A DNA stretch of 61,025 bases from an uncultured Bacteroidota bacterium (GTDB lineage: Bacteria > Bacteroidota > Bacteroidia > Bacteroidales > P3), in assembly GCA_902777005.1 (NCBI GenBank), contig CACYSB010000014.1:1-61025 (forward strand). Reading direction: 5' to 3'. The notes beneath the pieces are model-generated. The model saw nothing but the letters and a program-made list of their open reading frames with translations. It was not told the DNA's origin and made no database searches. Numbering within the stretch: the stretch's first letter is position 1; every line of letters starts with the position of its first letter. Position numbers and translations under genes: made by a program. Below are positions 52,154-60,942 of the stretch, in pieces.

Positions 52154-53235
52154 GCCAGCAATTGGTCCGCAGCCGCGTAGGGGCTTATCTTGTTGTCGAG
52201 GATATCCTGCTTGAGGGCCTCGATGCGCTCCTCTATGCCGGGGGTGTTGTAGAAGCGCTCGCGCAGGCCGTTCTCCAATGCCTCGGTCATGATGCGCAGG
52301 TTCTGCTGCTGACGCTTGTGGTAGAAGTATCCGTTCTGCTTGGTGAAGGTGACATACTCCATCACTGAGTTCCATAGCTCCTCGATACCCTCGTGGGTGT
52401 ATGCAGAGCAGAGCGTCACCTTGACAGTCCAACCGCTCTCCGGCATGGGGAAGAGGTGCAGTGCATTGCGGAACTGCGCCGCTGCGAGTTCGGAACGCTG
52501 CTTGTCGAGCTCACATTTGTTGATGCTTATCATGTCGGCCATCTCCATAATGCCGCGCTTGATGCCCTGCAGCTCGTCGCCGGTGTTGGCGAGTTGGAGC
52601 AGCAGGAAGAAGTCTACCATTGAATGCGCGGCCACTTCGCTCTGGCCAACGCCTACGGTCTCCACTATAACCACGTCGAAGCCTGCGGCCTCACAAAGCG
52701 TTATTATCTCGCGTGTCTTGCGCGCCACACCGCCCAGCGAACCTGCCGAGGGACTGGGACGTATGAAAGCATTGGGGTCGACACTGAGTTCCTCCATGCG
52801 CGTCTTGTCGCCTAAGATGGAGCCCTTTGAGCGCTCACTGCTGGGGTCAATGGCCAACACCGCCACCTTGTGGCCGTGGGCGGTGAGCATCTTGCCAAGT
52901 GCCTCGATGGTAGTGCTCTTGCCCGCTCCAGGCACGCCGGTGATGCCGAGGCGCACACTCTTGCCGCTGTAGGGCAGGCAACGCTCTATCACCTCCTGGG
53001 CCTGCTGCTGATGGGCGTAAAGCGAACTCTCGACGAGGGTGATGGCGCGACTCAACAATGTGCGATCGCCATGCAGTATGCCGCTTATCAGCTCCTCGGT
53101 CGTGGGGCCTTGGCGCCGCTTGGCACGCATGCGCTCCACGTAGCTGTTGTTCACCTGCTCCGGCTGCTTGACACCCTCCTGCACACTCAACGCAGAATCG
53201 TATTCGAAGTTGCTGTAAAGATGCTTGTCGTCCAT
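52150..53235 (-). CDS. meaB: Methylmalonyl-CoA mutase-associated GTPase MeaB
   Basis: G3E-family GTPase of 361 residues that protects and loads the cobalamin cofactor of methylmalonyl-CoA mutase. Walker A GVPGAGKSTTIEALG, SSERSKGSILGDKTRM, ETVGVGQSE and SINKCELD are all present. The mutase genes are not in the window. MeaB implies the succinate-propionate route. It is followed by hemW with a four-base overlap. Confidence 0.94.
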   Translation of the reverse strand: MDDKHLYSNFEYDSALSVQEGVKQPEQVNNSYVERMRAKRRQGPTTEELISGILHGDRTLLSRAITLVESSLYAHQQQAQEVIERCLPYSGKSVRLGITGVPGAGKSTTIEALGKMLTAHGHKVAVLAIDPSSERSKGSILGDKTRMEELSVDPNAFIRPSPSAGSLGGVARKTREIITLCEAAGFDVVIVETVGVGQSEVAAHSMVDFFLLLQLANTGDELQGIKRGIMEMADMISINKCELDKQRSELAAAQFRNALHLFPMPESGWTVKVTLCSAYTHEGIEELWNSVMEYVTFTKQNGYFYHKRQQQNLRIMTEALENGLRERFYNTPGIEERIEALKQDILDNKISPYAAADQLLA

Positions 53236-53282
53236 AGTAAATATATAACGCTAATGCAGCGCAATTATTGCGACAATGGCAT

Positions 53283-53316
53283 AAAAAAAAAGAAGCACCT
53301 CATTGCCGTGGTGCCT
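53283..53316 (-). terminator. Terminator downstream of tRNA-Met
   Basis: On the minus strand a stem (53310-53316 with 53293-53299, one G-U pair) is followed by nine Ts (53283-53291). It ends the tRNA transcript before meaB begins. Confidence 0.82.
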
Positions 53317-53321
53317 CTCGG

Positions 53322-53395
53322 TAGCGGGAATCAGACTTGAACTGATGACCTCCGGGTTATGAATCCAGCGCTCTAACCAGCTGAGCTATCCCGCC
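53322..53395 (-). tRNA. tRNA-Met (anticodon CAU)
   Basis: 74 nt cloverleaf on the minus strand. The acceptor stem GGCGGGA pairs with TCCCGCT, the D arm is AGCTCAGCTGGTTAGAGC, the anticodon loop is TTCATAA and the T arm is GTTCAAGTC type. CAU could also be initiator or Ile2; the sequence best fits elongator Met. The CCA end is not fully encoded. Confidence 0.9.
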
Positions 53396-53430
53396 ATCTC
53401 TGGGGCCTCTCGAGCCCTCAAAAGCGGGTG

Positions 53431-53461
53431 CAAAAGTACTAACATTTTCCAACATGGCAAA
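53431..53461 (-). promoter_or_regulatory. Promoter of tRNA-Met
   Basis: Minus-strand TTTG (53458-53461) and TACTTTTG (53431-53438) are 19 bases apart with an extended -33 TTTTGCCATG like that of rnfB. Confidence 0.82.
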
Positions 53462-53523
53462 ATATTTCTGCAAAATAATTTGCAAAAGCATAGTTATCAA
53501 AAAGAAACGATTGCTGCAAAACA

Positions 53524-54594
53524 TCAAACCCCGGGGATTATTCCCGACAGCACACCCCCTATTGAGTCACATTTGGCACCTGTCACGGAGGCCAATGTAT
53601 TCACCTTTCCCGTAATCCGCAGGTATCCAAGCAGTGCGAAGATGATAGCCTCTTTGTAGTTCACTGTCAGCGCGTCAGGGACGGTGATTGCGGTCGACGG
53701 GCGATATTCGCCGATCTGCTCTATCAGAAAGCTGTTCCATGCCCCGCCGCCAGTCACCAGCAGGGTGCCTATATTCTGTGCCTCAAGCACCCGGCCAATC
53801 TGCATTGCTATATGAGCAGACACCGTGGCCAGCGCATCGCGCACCTTCGACAGCGAAGGCACCACGCCTATGAAAGCCTTCACCACCGGCCAGAACTGTT
53901 CGACAAACCACTCTTTGCCGAGTGACTTTGGCCCCGAAGCAACATAGTATTCGAGCGCATCGAGCTCATGCAGCAAGCAGGTATGCACCTGACCTCCACG
54001 GGCGTTGACGCCCCCCTTGTCGTAGGGATAACCGAGCATGGCCGCCAGCCGGTTCAACGCCATATTGCACGGGCATATGTCAAACGCCACACGCTTGCCG
54101 TCAGCACGATACGATATATTGGCTATGCCGCCGAGGTTCAGACACGCGTCGTACTGGCCGAACAGAAGCTCATCGCCAATGGGCACCAGCGGCGCCCCCT
54201 GCCCGCCAAGGGCCACATCAAGGGTACGGAAGTTGCTCACCACCGGCAACCCAGTCTCGGCAGCTATGGCGTCGCCGTCGCCTATCTGCGTGGTCAGTCC
54301 GAGGTGCGGCTGATGGAAGATGGTGTGTCCATGCGATGCAACAGCCTCAGCTGTAAGGTTGTTGCGCTTAAGGAATGCACTTATGGTTTTGCCCATGTGA
54401 TGCCCCAGCTCCACATTGGCGAGGGCATACTCATAGGCCGTCGCATGCTCGAGGGTTGACAGGCGTTGGCGCCACTCTGCCAAATAGGGTACGGTCTCCG
54501 CAGCCACAACACCATAGCCGTGCTCGTCAATGTCGCACAGCGCAAGGTCTATGCCGTCGAGCGACGTGCCCGACATCAGTCCAAGTATCCTCAT
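53524..54594 (-). CDS. anmK: Anhydro-N-acetylmuramic acid kinase
   Basis: Peptidoglycan-recycling kinase of 356 residues that opens and phosphorylates 1,6-anhydro-MurNAc. Family segments: LGLMSGTSLDGID at the N-terminus, SHGHTIFHQP, QIGDGDAIAAETGLPVV and LNLGGIANIS. Length is normal. It follows ackA on the same strand with a six-base gap. Confidence 0.94.
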   Translation of the reverse strand: MRILGLMSGTSLDGIDLALCDIDEHGYGVVAAETVPYLAEWRQRLSTLEHATAYEYALANVELGHHMGKTISAFLKRNNLTAEAVASHGHTIFHQPHLGLTTQIGDGDAIAAETGLPVVSNFRTLDVALGGQGAPLVPIGDELLFGQYDACLNLGGIANISYRADGKRVAFDICPCNMALNRLAAMLGYPYDKGGVNARGGQVHTCLLHELDALEYYVASGPKSLGKEWFVEQFWPVVKAFIGVVPSLSKVRDALATVSAHIAMQIGRVLEAQNIGTLLVTGGGAWNSFLIEQIGEYRPSTAITVPDALTVNYKEAIIFALLGYLRITGKVNTLASVTGAKCDSIGGVLSGIIPGV

Positions 54595-54600
54595 GCGGTA

Positions 54601-55800
54601 TTATTGTCCGGTGACAATCTTGTAGGTATCAACGGCAATGGCCAGCTCCTCGTCGGTGAGCACCACAGAGGTAGTCACCCTTGCGCCGGGCTTGCTGATG
54701 ACGGCGTCGACACCTGCCGTGCGGTCGTTGAGCTCCATGTCGATGTCCACGCCCAGCCAGTCCATATTCTCCAGTATGGCGTGGCGCATGAACCATGCAT
54801 TCTCGCCTATGCCGCCGGTGAAGATAAGCAGGTCGCAGCCGTTCATCTGCGCCATGAAAGCACCTATGTACTTCTTGCAGCGCTGTGCGAACACCTCGAA
54901 AGCCAGGGTGTTGCGCTTGTCGCCGCGCTGCACGCCGGCCCAGATGTCGCGCATGTCGGGCGAGCCTCCGGTCAAACCGGTCAAACCGCTCTTCTTATAC
55001 AGTATGTCGTTGATTTCCTTGGGACTGATATTGGCCTTGTCCATCAGGTATAGCACCGCTCCCACGTCTATGTCGCCGCAACGCGAGCCCATGGTCAAGC
55101 CCTCCAACGAGGTCATACCCATCGAGTTGTTGACGCTCTTGCCATGGTCTATAGCGCATATCGAGGCACCGCTGCCAAGGTGGCAGGTAATGATTTTCAA
55201 GTCTTTCCAGTATTTGCCAATCATCTTCGCGCCGCGCTTGGCCACGAAGCGGTGGCTGGTGCCGTGGAAACCGTAGCGGCGTATGCCGTACTGCTCGTAG
55301 TATTCGTAAGGGATGCCGTAGAGGTAGTTCTTGGGCTCGATGCTGAGGTTGAACGAGGTGTCGAACACCGCCACCTGCGGCACATCGGGCATCACGTTGT
55401 TGATGGCCTCGGCGCCCATGATGTTGCCGGGTATGTGCAACGGCGCCAAGTCTATGAGCGACTCCTCTTTGTTGATGACATCACGTGTAATCTGCACACT
55501 CTTGGTGAAATACTCGCCGCCGTGGGCAAAGCGGTGACCCACCGCACCCAACTCCTTGATGCTGGAAATTACGCCCGTCTGCGGGTCTGTCAACGCTTCC
55601 ATCACCATGCGCAGGCCCTCGGTGTGGTTCGGTATGGGGCACTCCTTGGTATGCTTCTCGCCCTTGCTGGTGTAACTGAAAATGCCGCTCTCCAGACCGA
55701 TACGCTCCAGCAAACCCTTGGTCATTACCGTACGCGTATCAACGTCAATGAGCTGATACTTAAGCGACGAACTGCCGCAGTTGAGAACCAATATCTTCAT
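54601..55800 (-). CDS. ackA: Acetate kinase
   Basis: Interconverts acetyl phosphate and ADP with acetate and ATP, the final ATP-yielding step of fermentation. The 399 residues open MKILVLNCGSSSLKYQLID and contain HRFAHGGEYF, VFDTSFN, GFHGTSHRFVA, CHLGSGASICAI and FTGGIGENAWFMR. Phosphotransacetylase (pta), often next to ackA, is absent; anmK takes its place. Confidence 0.96.
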   Translation of the reverse strand: MKILVLNCGSSSLKYQLIDVDTRTVMTKGLLERIGLESGIFSYTSKGEKHTKECPIPNHTEGLRMVMEALTDPQTGVISSIKELGAVGHRFAHGGEYFTKSVQITRDVINKEESLIDLAPLHIPGNIMGAEAINNVMPDVPQVAVFDTSFNLSIEPKNYLYGIPYEYYEQYGIRRYGFHGTSHRFVAKRGAKMIGKYWKDLKIITCHLGSGASICAIDHGKSVNNSMGMTSLEGLTMGSRCGDIDVGAVLYLMDKANISPKEINDILYKKSGLTGLTGGSPDMRDIWAGVQRGDKRNTLAFEVFAQRCKKYIGAFMAQMNGCDLLIFTGGIGENAWFMRHAILENMDWLGVDIDMELNDRTAGVDAVISKPGARVTTSVVLTDEELAIAVDTYKIVTGQ

Positions 55801-55849
55801 AAGGCAGATAACTTAATTTATGCTAATAACGCGCGCCTGCCTTTTTTAT

Positions 55850-55880
55850 TTTGCCACACTCGCATTTTTTCATATCTTTG
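55850..55880 (+). promoter_or_regulatory. Promoter of the small membrane protein gene
   Basis: TTTG (55850-55853) and TATCTTTG (55873-55880) are 19 bases apart; extended -33 TTTTGCCACA. ATG is 23 bases after the -7 box. Confidence 0.85.
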
Positions 55881-55903
55881 CATCACAAAAAAGTACCATC
55901 ATC

Positions 55904-56293
55904 ATGGCAAAAATGACCGTTAAATCAAAGATTATCACCATCATCATCATCACCGCCGTCATCGCCCTCGGCCTCTTCATCTTCTTCCGCTTCTGCTTCG
56001 TCTACAGCAGCGGTGTCAACGCCGGCGACATCAACTACTTCCAGCGCGAAGGCGTGGTCTTCAAGACCTACGAAGGCAAGATGATTCAGAGCGGCTTCAA
56101 GTCTACCACCAAAGGCGCCGACGGCCTCCACAGCAACGAATTCAAGTTCTCCGTCACCGACAACGCCGTGGCCGACAGCCTGATGCGCTGCTCCGGCAAG
56201 CACGTCGAGCTCCGCTGGAAGCGCTACCTCGGCACCCTCCCCTGGCGCGGCAACAGCCAGTACATCGTCACCGAGATAGTTTCAGCCAACTAA
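55904..56293 (+). CDS. Small membrane-anchored protein of the Bacteroidetes family mislabelled as 6-phosphogluconate dehydrogenase
   Basis: Protein of 129 residues: short basic start, one membrane helix (IITIIIITAVIALGLFIFFRFCFV), then an extracytoplasmic domain with FQREGVVFKTYEGKMIQSGF, NEFKFSVTDNAVADSLM and WKRYLGTLPWRGNSQYIVTEI. Small proteins of this pattern are common in Bacteroidetes and are often called 6-phosphogluconate dehydrogenase in databases, which this cannot be. Function unknown. The preferred start, ATG 55904, is placed 23 bases after the promoter. An 11-bp element follows at 56309. Confidence 0.72.
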   Translation: MAKMTVKSKIITIIIITAVIALGLFIFFRFCFVYSSGVNAGDINYFQREGVVFKTYEGKMIQSGFKSTTKGADGLHSNEFKFSVTDNAVADSLMRCSGKHVELRWKRYLGTLPWRGNSQYIVTEIVSAN

Positions 56294-56308
56294 AAGTACC
56301 TTTTCACA

Positions 56309-56418
56309 CCGCACCCGCCCCGTACCCGCTCCGTACCCGCTCCGACTGTTCTACGGTTGTTTAACGGTTTTTTGTCGGAGAGACATCGGAGAGGATACGG
56401 ACAGACATCGGACCGCAT
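56309..56418. repeat. 11-bp-period inverted-arm element, copy 4
   Basis: Ten 11-bp steps with the CG beat. The left arm has two identical copies of CCGTACCCGCT. The core GACTGTTCTACGGTTG and TTTAACGG is that of copies 1 and 2 with two changes. The right arm is TCGGAGAGGAT type. It lies between two co-directional genes. The rest of 56294-56622 holds the DUF1846 promoter. Confidence 0.9.
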
Positions 56419-56544
56419 CCCGTCAGGCCCCAAATACAGCTTGCCGGATGTGAAAAACATGTTTCACATCCGTACCACCCTCCCCTGTTGAAAACTAATT
56501 CCTTCTCTGTTTCAGCACAATACACCATGTGGCATAAATTTTAT

Positions 56545-56575
56545 TTTGCCACATTGGAAAGTATTTGTATTTTTG
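56545..56575 (+). promoter_or_regulatory. Promoter of the DUF1846 gene
   Basis: TTTG (56545-56548) and TATTTTTG (56568-56575) are 19 bases apart; extended -33 TTTTGCCACA. ATG is 47 bases after the -7 box. Confidence 0.85.
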
Positions 56576-56622
56576 TATCCCGTATTTTTCATTTTTAACA
56601 CATATATATACACATCATCATT

Positions 56623-58086
56623 ATGAAATACGGGTTTGACAACGAAAAGTATCTGCGGATACAGTCCGAACACATCAAGGAGCGCATCTCCAAGTTCGGA
56701 AACAAACTTTACCTTGAATTTGGCGGTAAACTGTTCGACGACTACCACGCCAGTCGTGTGCTGCCCGGCTTCGAGCCCGACAGCAAGCTCAAGATGCTCA
56801 CCCAGCTGAAGGACGACGCCGAGATTGTCATCGTCATCAGCGCCGTCGACATTGAGAAAAACAAGAAGCGCGGCGACCTCGGCATCACCTACGACGAGGA
56901 CGTGCTGCGCCTGCGCGAGGCCTTCATGGAGCGCGGCTTCATGGTTTCCGGCGTCGTCATCACCCACTACAGCGGCCAGGCTTCCGCCACCGCCTACCAC
57001 GAGCGCCTCCACCGCATGGGCATCAAGGCCTACTATCATTATATGATCGAGGGCTACCCCACCAACGTGGAGCTCATCGACAGCGACGAGGGCTTCGGCA
57101 AGAACGACTATGTCGAGACCACGCGCCCGCTGGTGGTCATCACCGCCCCGGGTCCCGGCAGCGGCAAGATGGCCGTATGCCTCAGCCAGCTCTATCAGGA
57201 GAACAAGCGCGGCATCAAGGCCGGCTACGCCAAGTTCGAGACCTTCCCCATCTGGAGCATCCCCCTGAAGCACCCCGTCAACATCGCCTACGAGGCCGCC
57301 ACCGCCGACCTCAACGACGTGAATATGATCGATCCCTTCCACCTCGAAGCCTACGGCAAGACCGCCGTCAACTACAACCGCGACATCGAGATATTCCCCG
57401 TGCTCAACGCCATCTTCGACGGCATCTACGGCGAGAACCCCTACAAGTCGCCCACCGACATGGGTGTCAACATGGCGGGCTTCTGCATCTGCGACGACGA
57501 CGTCTGCTGCCAGGCCTCCAAGGACGAGATTATCCGCCGCTACTACACAGCCCTCTGCGACTACGCCAACGGCAAGGCTACCGACAGCGAGATCAACAAG
57601 ATAGCGCTGCTTATGAAGCAGGCCAAGATCTCCACCGACGACCGCCGCGCCACCGTGGCCGCCAAGGAACGCCGCGACCGTGAGGGAGCACCCTCGGCAG
57701 CCATCGAGCTGGCCGACGGCACCATCATCACCGCCACCACCAGCGAGCTCCTCGGCGCCTGCGCAGCCCTGCTGCTCAACGCCCTCAAGCACCTCGCCGG
57801 CATCGACCACAGCGTCAAGCTCATCTCGCAGAAGATGATCGAGCCCATACAGCACACCAAGGTCAGCATGCTGCATGGCAGCAACCCGCGCCTCCACACC
57901 GACGAGGTGCTGGTCACCCTCTCGATATTGAGCCTCCTCGACGACAACTGCCGCCGCGCCCTCGACTGCCTGCCCCTCCTCGACGGCTGCCAGATGCACA
58001 CCACCGTCATGGCCAGCGAAGTCGACCGCAAGATCTTCAAGAAACTCGGCGTCGGCCTCACCTCCGAGCCCGTCCGCAAAGACTGA
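56623..58086 (+). CDS. DUF1846 domain protein
   Basis: Soluble protein of 487 residues matching DUF1846 throughout: KYGFDNEKYLRIQSEHIKERI, LYLEFGGKLFDDYHASRVLPGF, YYHYMIEGYPTNVELI, VVITAPGPGSGKMAVCLSQLY (a P-loop-like turn) and MGVNMAGFCICDDD. The biochemical role is unknown. Codon bias is strong, suggesting high expression. It has its own promoter and a strong hairpin at its end. Confidence 0.93.
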   Translation: MKYGFDNEKYLRIQSEHIKERISKFGNKLYLEFGGKLFDDYHASRVLPGFEPDSKLKMLTQLKDDAEIVIVISAVDIEKNKKRGDLGITYDEDVLRLREAFMERGFMVSGVVITHYSGQASATAYHERLHRMGIKAYYHYMIEGYPTNVELIDSDEGFGKNDYVETTRPLVVITAPGPGSGKMAVCLSQLYQENKRGIKAGYAKFETFPIWSIPLKHPVNIAYEAATADLNDVNMIDPFHLEAYGKTAVNYNRDIEIFPVLNAIFDGIYGENPYKSPTDMGVNMAGFCICDDDVCCQASKDEIIRRYYTALCDYANGKATDSEINKIALLMKQAKISTDDRRATVAAKERRDREGAPSAAIELADGTIITATTSELLGACAALLLNALKHLAGIDHSVKLISQKMIEPIQHTKVSMLHGSNPRLHTDEVLVTLSILSLLDDNCRRALDCLPLLDGCQMHTTVMASEVDRKIFKKLGVGLTSEPVRKD

Positions 58087-58108
58087 CATCCGGATATTAG
58101 TTTTCAAA

Positions 58109-58142
58109 GCAACAGCCGCCACCGGATGGTGGCGGCTGTTGC
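58109..58142 (+). terminator. Strong hairpin after the DUF1846 gene
   Basis: A perfect 15-bp stem (58109-58123 with 58128-58142) with a GGAT loop. The T run after it is weak, so it may stabilise the mRNA end as well as terminate. Confidence 0.78.
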
Positions 58143-58175
58143 ATAATATTTTCTCAATTTTACCGTTATCTAAAT

Positions 58176-59354
58176 ATGAAAACCATAACCAAAATATTGT
58201 CGCTCATCTTCTGCCTGTCCCTTCTCTCGTCATGCTCCATCGTGCGGGGCTTGAAGACCGACGGCAAGGATGGCCCCGGCATCTTCAGCTTCGAGGGACG
58301 CGAACACGACACTATCGCTACTGGCGACGTGGTTTTCCGCTTCCCTGCCGCCCAGAAGCAAGCCGACTGGATTGATTCAACGTATTTCTATCCTAAGCCG
58401 CATCCATGCGACTCTATGACCTTCGGGGAGGCCTTCGCCAAGGAAAGCCAGACGCAGGGAATCGTCATCATCCACAACGACAGCATCGTCTATGAGCGTT
58501 ACTGGGGTGACTTCTCGGCCGACCGCATGGCCACCATCTTCTCCATCTCCAAATCCATCACGTCGCTCCTCTGCGGCATAGCCGTCGACGACGGCTACAT
58601 CCGCAGCATCGACGACCCTGTCACCGATTACCTGCCGGAGCTGAAGAAGAAAGACCCGATATGGCAGAAGCTGACCATCCGGCATCTGCTGGATATGCGT
58701 AGCGGGCTGGATTTCGACGACACCTACGAGTTCACCTCGCTGAAGGATTTGAAGACAATCAACGCGATGGCAAGACTGAACTACGGGCACAACATCATGC
58801 GGCAAATCCGCGGGCTGAAGTTTCGTTGCGAGCCAGGCACACAGCGCCGCTACGAGAGCATGACGTCGGCCATCCTCGGCGCAGTCATCGAGCGCGCCTC
58901 GGGCAAACGGTATGCCGACTACCTCGGCGAGCGCGTATGGAAGCCGCTCGGCATGGAACATCCGGCATTGGTCAACATCGACAGCCGCAAGCACGATTTC
59001 GCGCACTGCTTCGGCGGCATCACGCTCACCATCCATGACCTTGCCAAGATCGGCCGTCTCTATCTCAACGAGGGAATGTGGGAGGGACGGCGCATCGTGA
59101 GCGAGGACTGGATACGCCAAACCGTTGACTGCGACACCAGCTATCACGGCTACCATTTCAACTGGTACAACATCAACTACGAAGGCTTCATCCGCCCGGA
59201 ATATTCAGGCTACTACGCCCTTGGCATCTGCGAGCAGGTGCTCTACGTCAACCCATACAAAAAACTTGTCATCGTGCGCATCGGCTGGAGCAACAGCGGC
59301 CCCACAAGACTGCCAGTATTATTTGACCAGCTGGGCAGCTCCTGGCACGAATAG
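58176..59354 (+). CDS. Lipoprotein serine hydrolase, class C beta-lactamase family
   Basis: Lipoprotein of 392 residues, lipobox LSSC (C20). Beta-lactamase/DD-peptidase-like fold: S123-I-S-K126 is the catalytic SxxK, Y226-E-S228 the YxN-like motif, and the region GGITLTIHDLAKIGRLYLNEGMW is typical of esterase or D-stereospecific members. HxG is not obvious. More likely an esterase or peptidase than an antibiotic-degrading enzyme. It follows the DUF1846 hairpin and ends before a terminator. Confidence 0.88.
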   Translation: MKTITKILSLIFCLSLLSSCSIVRGLKTDGKDGPGIFSFEGREHDTIATGDVVFRFPAAQKQADWIDSTYFYPKPHPCDSMTFGEAFAKESQTQGIVIIHNDSIVYERYWGDFSADRMATIFSISKSITSLLCGIAVDDGYIRSIDDPVTDYLPELKKKDPIWQKLTIRHLLDMRSGLDFDDTYEFTSLKDLKTINAMARLNYGHNIMRQIRGLKFRCEPGTQRRYESMTSAILGAVIERASGKRYADYLGERVWKPLGMEHPALVNIDSRKHDFAHCFGGITLTIHDLAKIGRLYLNEGMWEGRRIVSEDWIRQTVDCDTSYHGYHFNWYNINYEGFIRPEYSGYYALGICEQVLYVNPYKKLVIVRIGWSNSGPTRLPVLFDQLGSSWHE

Positions 59355-59622
59355 CAATATAATTATTCGACACTTACATTATCACCGCCACCCCGCCAGG
59401 TGGCAGTTTTTGTTTGGCGCGGAGGCAAAAAAAACGCGGCGGAATCGTTATTTATGGCAGAATGTTTAATTAAAATCCCACAGATATGGAATTTGCACGA
59501 CTGCAAGAGGGTTTTGCAATGGTGCGAGGCGAAATTGCACGGAAACGGCAAATTCCCGTCGCCCCGCGGGCAATAAAATCCGCAGGGCGGCGTTTGTTTT
59601 GGTGATTTACTTTTAATGGTTT
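59355..59622. terminator. Terminator at 59388-59412 and an otherwise featureless spacer
   Basis: GCCACC (59388-59393) pairs with GGTGGC (59400-59405), then a T run (59408-59412), ending the serine hydrolase transcript. A second GC-rich inverted repeat (CGCCCCGCGG near 59562 with CCGCAGGGCG near 59580) precedes the next gene. Nothing else is visible here. Confidence 0.7.
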
Positions 59623-60624
59623 ATGAAAGCACCACTTTCAAATTCTTTTTTGAAGACGTTACTCGTCATAGTCTTGATTTCCTTTTTCGGATTGGACTCA
59701 ATGGCGCAGTCGGAGTCCGACACGGATTCCGTTGTGATTGTGCGTTTGTTATACCTTCATCATCTTAAGGATAATATCGGTAATGTTTGGCAGGGATTCA
59801 ATGGGAAACAGGCAGACCTGCCGCTGATATACTATGGGAATGAGTATTGCTATGTGATGAACCCTCAAATGAAATTTCTGACCAGCTTTGAAAGTTCACT
59901 TGTTTTCAAGAATGAGGGAGTAGCTATTTATAAAACCAAAAAGATTGATGATACTCCATTTCACATGCACATGACCTACGAATTCGAAGAGGAAAAGCAG
60001 TTTGATTTCCATTCGCCGTATATGCGATGCAGCAGCCTGGAGACAACAGCCAAGACAATTCCTGACGTTACCACCGTAGATGTATGGGCAACGATGGTCC
60101 TTCATGAGTATTTTCATGCTTTTCAATTCTCTCATCCGGAGTATGCTGATTATTATGAGAAGCATTGTGCTTTTTTCGATGCTCAAACACTGCAATCACT
60201 TTATCTTAATCATAAATGGTATAGGAATAGTGTAAACAAGGAGAATGAACTCCTACTAAAAGCCCTGAATACTTCGGATGTTAATCTTGCCCGAAAGTAT
60301 CTTCGTTCGTTCTTAAAGACACGCAACAATCGCCGCAAAAAAGCATACAGGAAGTTGCATTTAGACATCACGAAGGCAGAACAGACCTATGAAATGACCG
60401 AAGGGTCTGCACGCTATATCGAGGCAAAACTATACGAGAGTATTCCCGTGTATCAAGCAGATAGCAGTTGGCTCTATACGGCAGGCAAAAACTACTATTA
60501 TGCCACAGGATATAATATGATTAGGGTGTTGGATAAGTTTGGCTGTCATTATCAGAAAGAGCTATTCACTCATATTCCTTTGGCAGAAGAAGAACTCAAT
60601 GATATTGTCTATAATTTACGTTAG
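59623..60624 (+). CDS. Secreted putative zinc metalloprotease with HEYFH motif
   Basis: Protein of 333 residues with a signal peptide ending DSMAQ. The motif HEYFH (161-165), within VLHEYFHAFQFSHPEY, fits a zinc-protease HExxH, and a downstream EGSARYIE (glutamate at 260) could supply the third ligand as in gluzincins. The family was not recognised. The gene is AT-richer than its neighbours, as is the LRR gene. It ends before a bidirectional terminator. Confidence 0.6.
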   Translation: MKAPLSNSFLKTLLVIVLISFFGLDSMAQSESDTDSVVIVRLLYLHHLKDNIGNVWQGFNGKQADLPLIYYGNEYCYVMNPQMKFLTSFESSLVFKNEGVAIYKTKKIDDTPFHMHMTYEFEEEKQFDFHSPYMRCSSLETTAKTIPDVTTVDVWATMVLHEYFHAFQFSHPEYADYYEKHCAFFDAQTLQSLYLNHKWYRNSVNKENELLLKALNTSDVNLARKYLRSFLKTRNNRRKKAYRKLHLDITKAEQTYEMTEGSARYIEAKLYESIPVYQADSSWLYTAGKNYYYATGYNMIRVLDKFGCHYQKELFTHIPLAEEELNDIVYNLR

Positions 60625-60644
60625 TCTTTCAGGATAAACACCGC

Positions 60645-60688
60645 AAAAAAGAAAAGCGAGACCCGAGGGCCTCGCTTTTCTGCTTTTT
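60645..60688. terminator. Bidirectional terminator
   Basis: GAAAAGCGAG (60651-60660) pairs with CTCGCTTTTC (60671-60680). An A run lies before it and a T run after it, so it can end transcripts from both sides. Confidence 0.82.
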
Positions 60689-60705
60689 GGTGTGTCGCTT
60701 TCGGA

Positions 60706-60906
60706 TTACATTTCCGAAAGCTTTTTGTAGCCCTCGTAGCGCAGTTTGGCGTTGCGCTCCGTGGCGACAAAGAGTTCTTCGGCCTCCTGGGGGTACCCCG
60801 TAAGGGGATCTGAACACCGCTGAATTGAATCTAATCCAGTGAAGAAGGTCATCATCAGCGAGTTGTAGCGCACCTCGCCCATGATGAAGTCGCGGAACTT
60901 GCGCAA
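60706..60906 (-). pseudogene. 3' remnant of a gene abutting the rRNA terminator
   Basis: An open frame without its own proper start. It begins inside the T run of the rRNA terminator with LRKFRDFIMGEVRYNSLMM and ends ERNAKLRYEGYKKLSEM, like the C-terminal helices of a larger cytosolic enzyme, perhaps an acyl-CoA dehydrogenase; this is a guess. A segment at about 60790-60822 (residues RCSDPLTGYPQ) contains GGGGTACCCC and looks foreign. The gene was cut by recombination at the rRNA operon, or the contig is mis-joined here. Confidence 0.4.
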
Positions 60907-60934
60907 AAAAAGAGCATCCCGATTGGGATGCTCT
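60905..60934 (-). terminator. Terminator of the rRNA operon
   Basis: Perfect 10-bp stem (60911-60920 with 60925-60934), GATT loop, followed on the minus strand by a T run. It lies just after the 5S rRNA. Confidence 0.88.
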
Positions 60935-60942
60935 TAAAAAGA

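Noticed and set aside
52154..52432. N-terminal extension of HemW
   Set aside because: It overlaps meaB codons in another frame and is unlike any HemW; the cluster motif follows directly after ATG 52153.
56512..58122. 536-residue open frame antisense to the DUF1846 gene
   Set aside because: It is a codon-bias shadow of a highly expressed gene; its product is a low-complexity string of G, V, A and D with no family signal.
59545..59595. GC-rich inverted repeat as a terminator or small RNA
   Set aside because: Its loop is AT-rich and there is no T run; no promoter is seen, so no RNA call is made.
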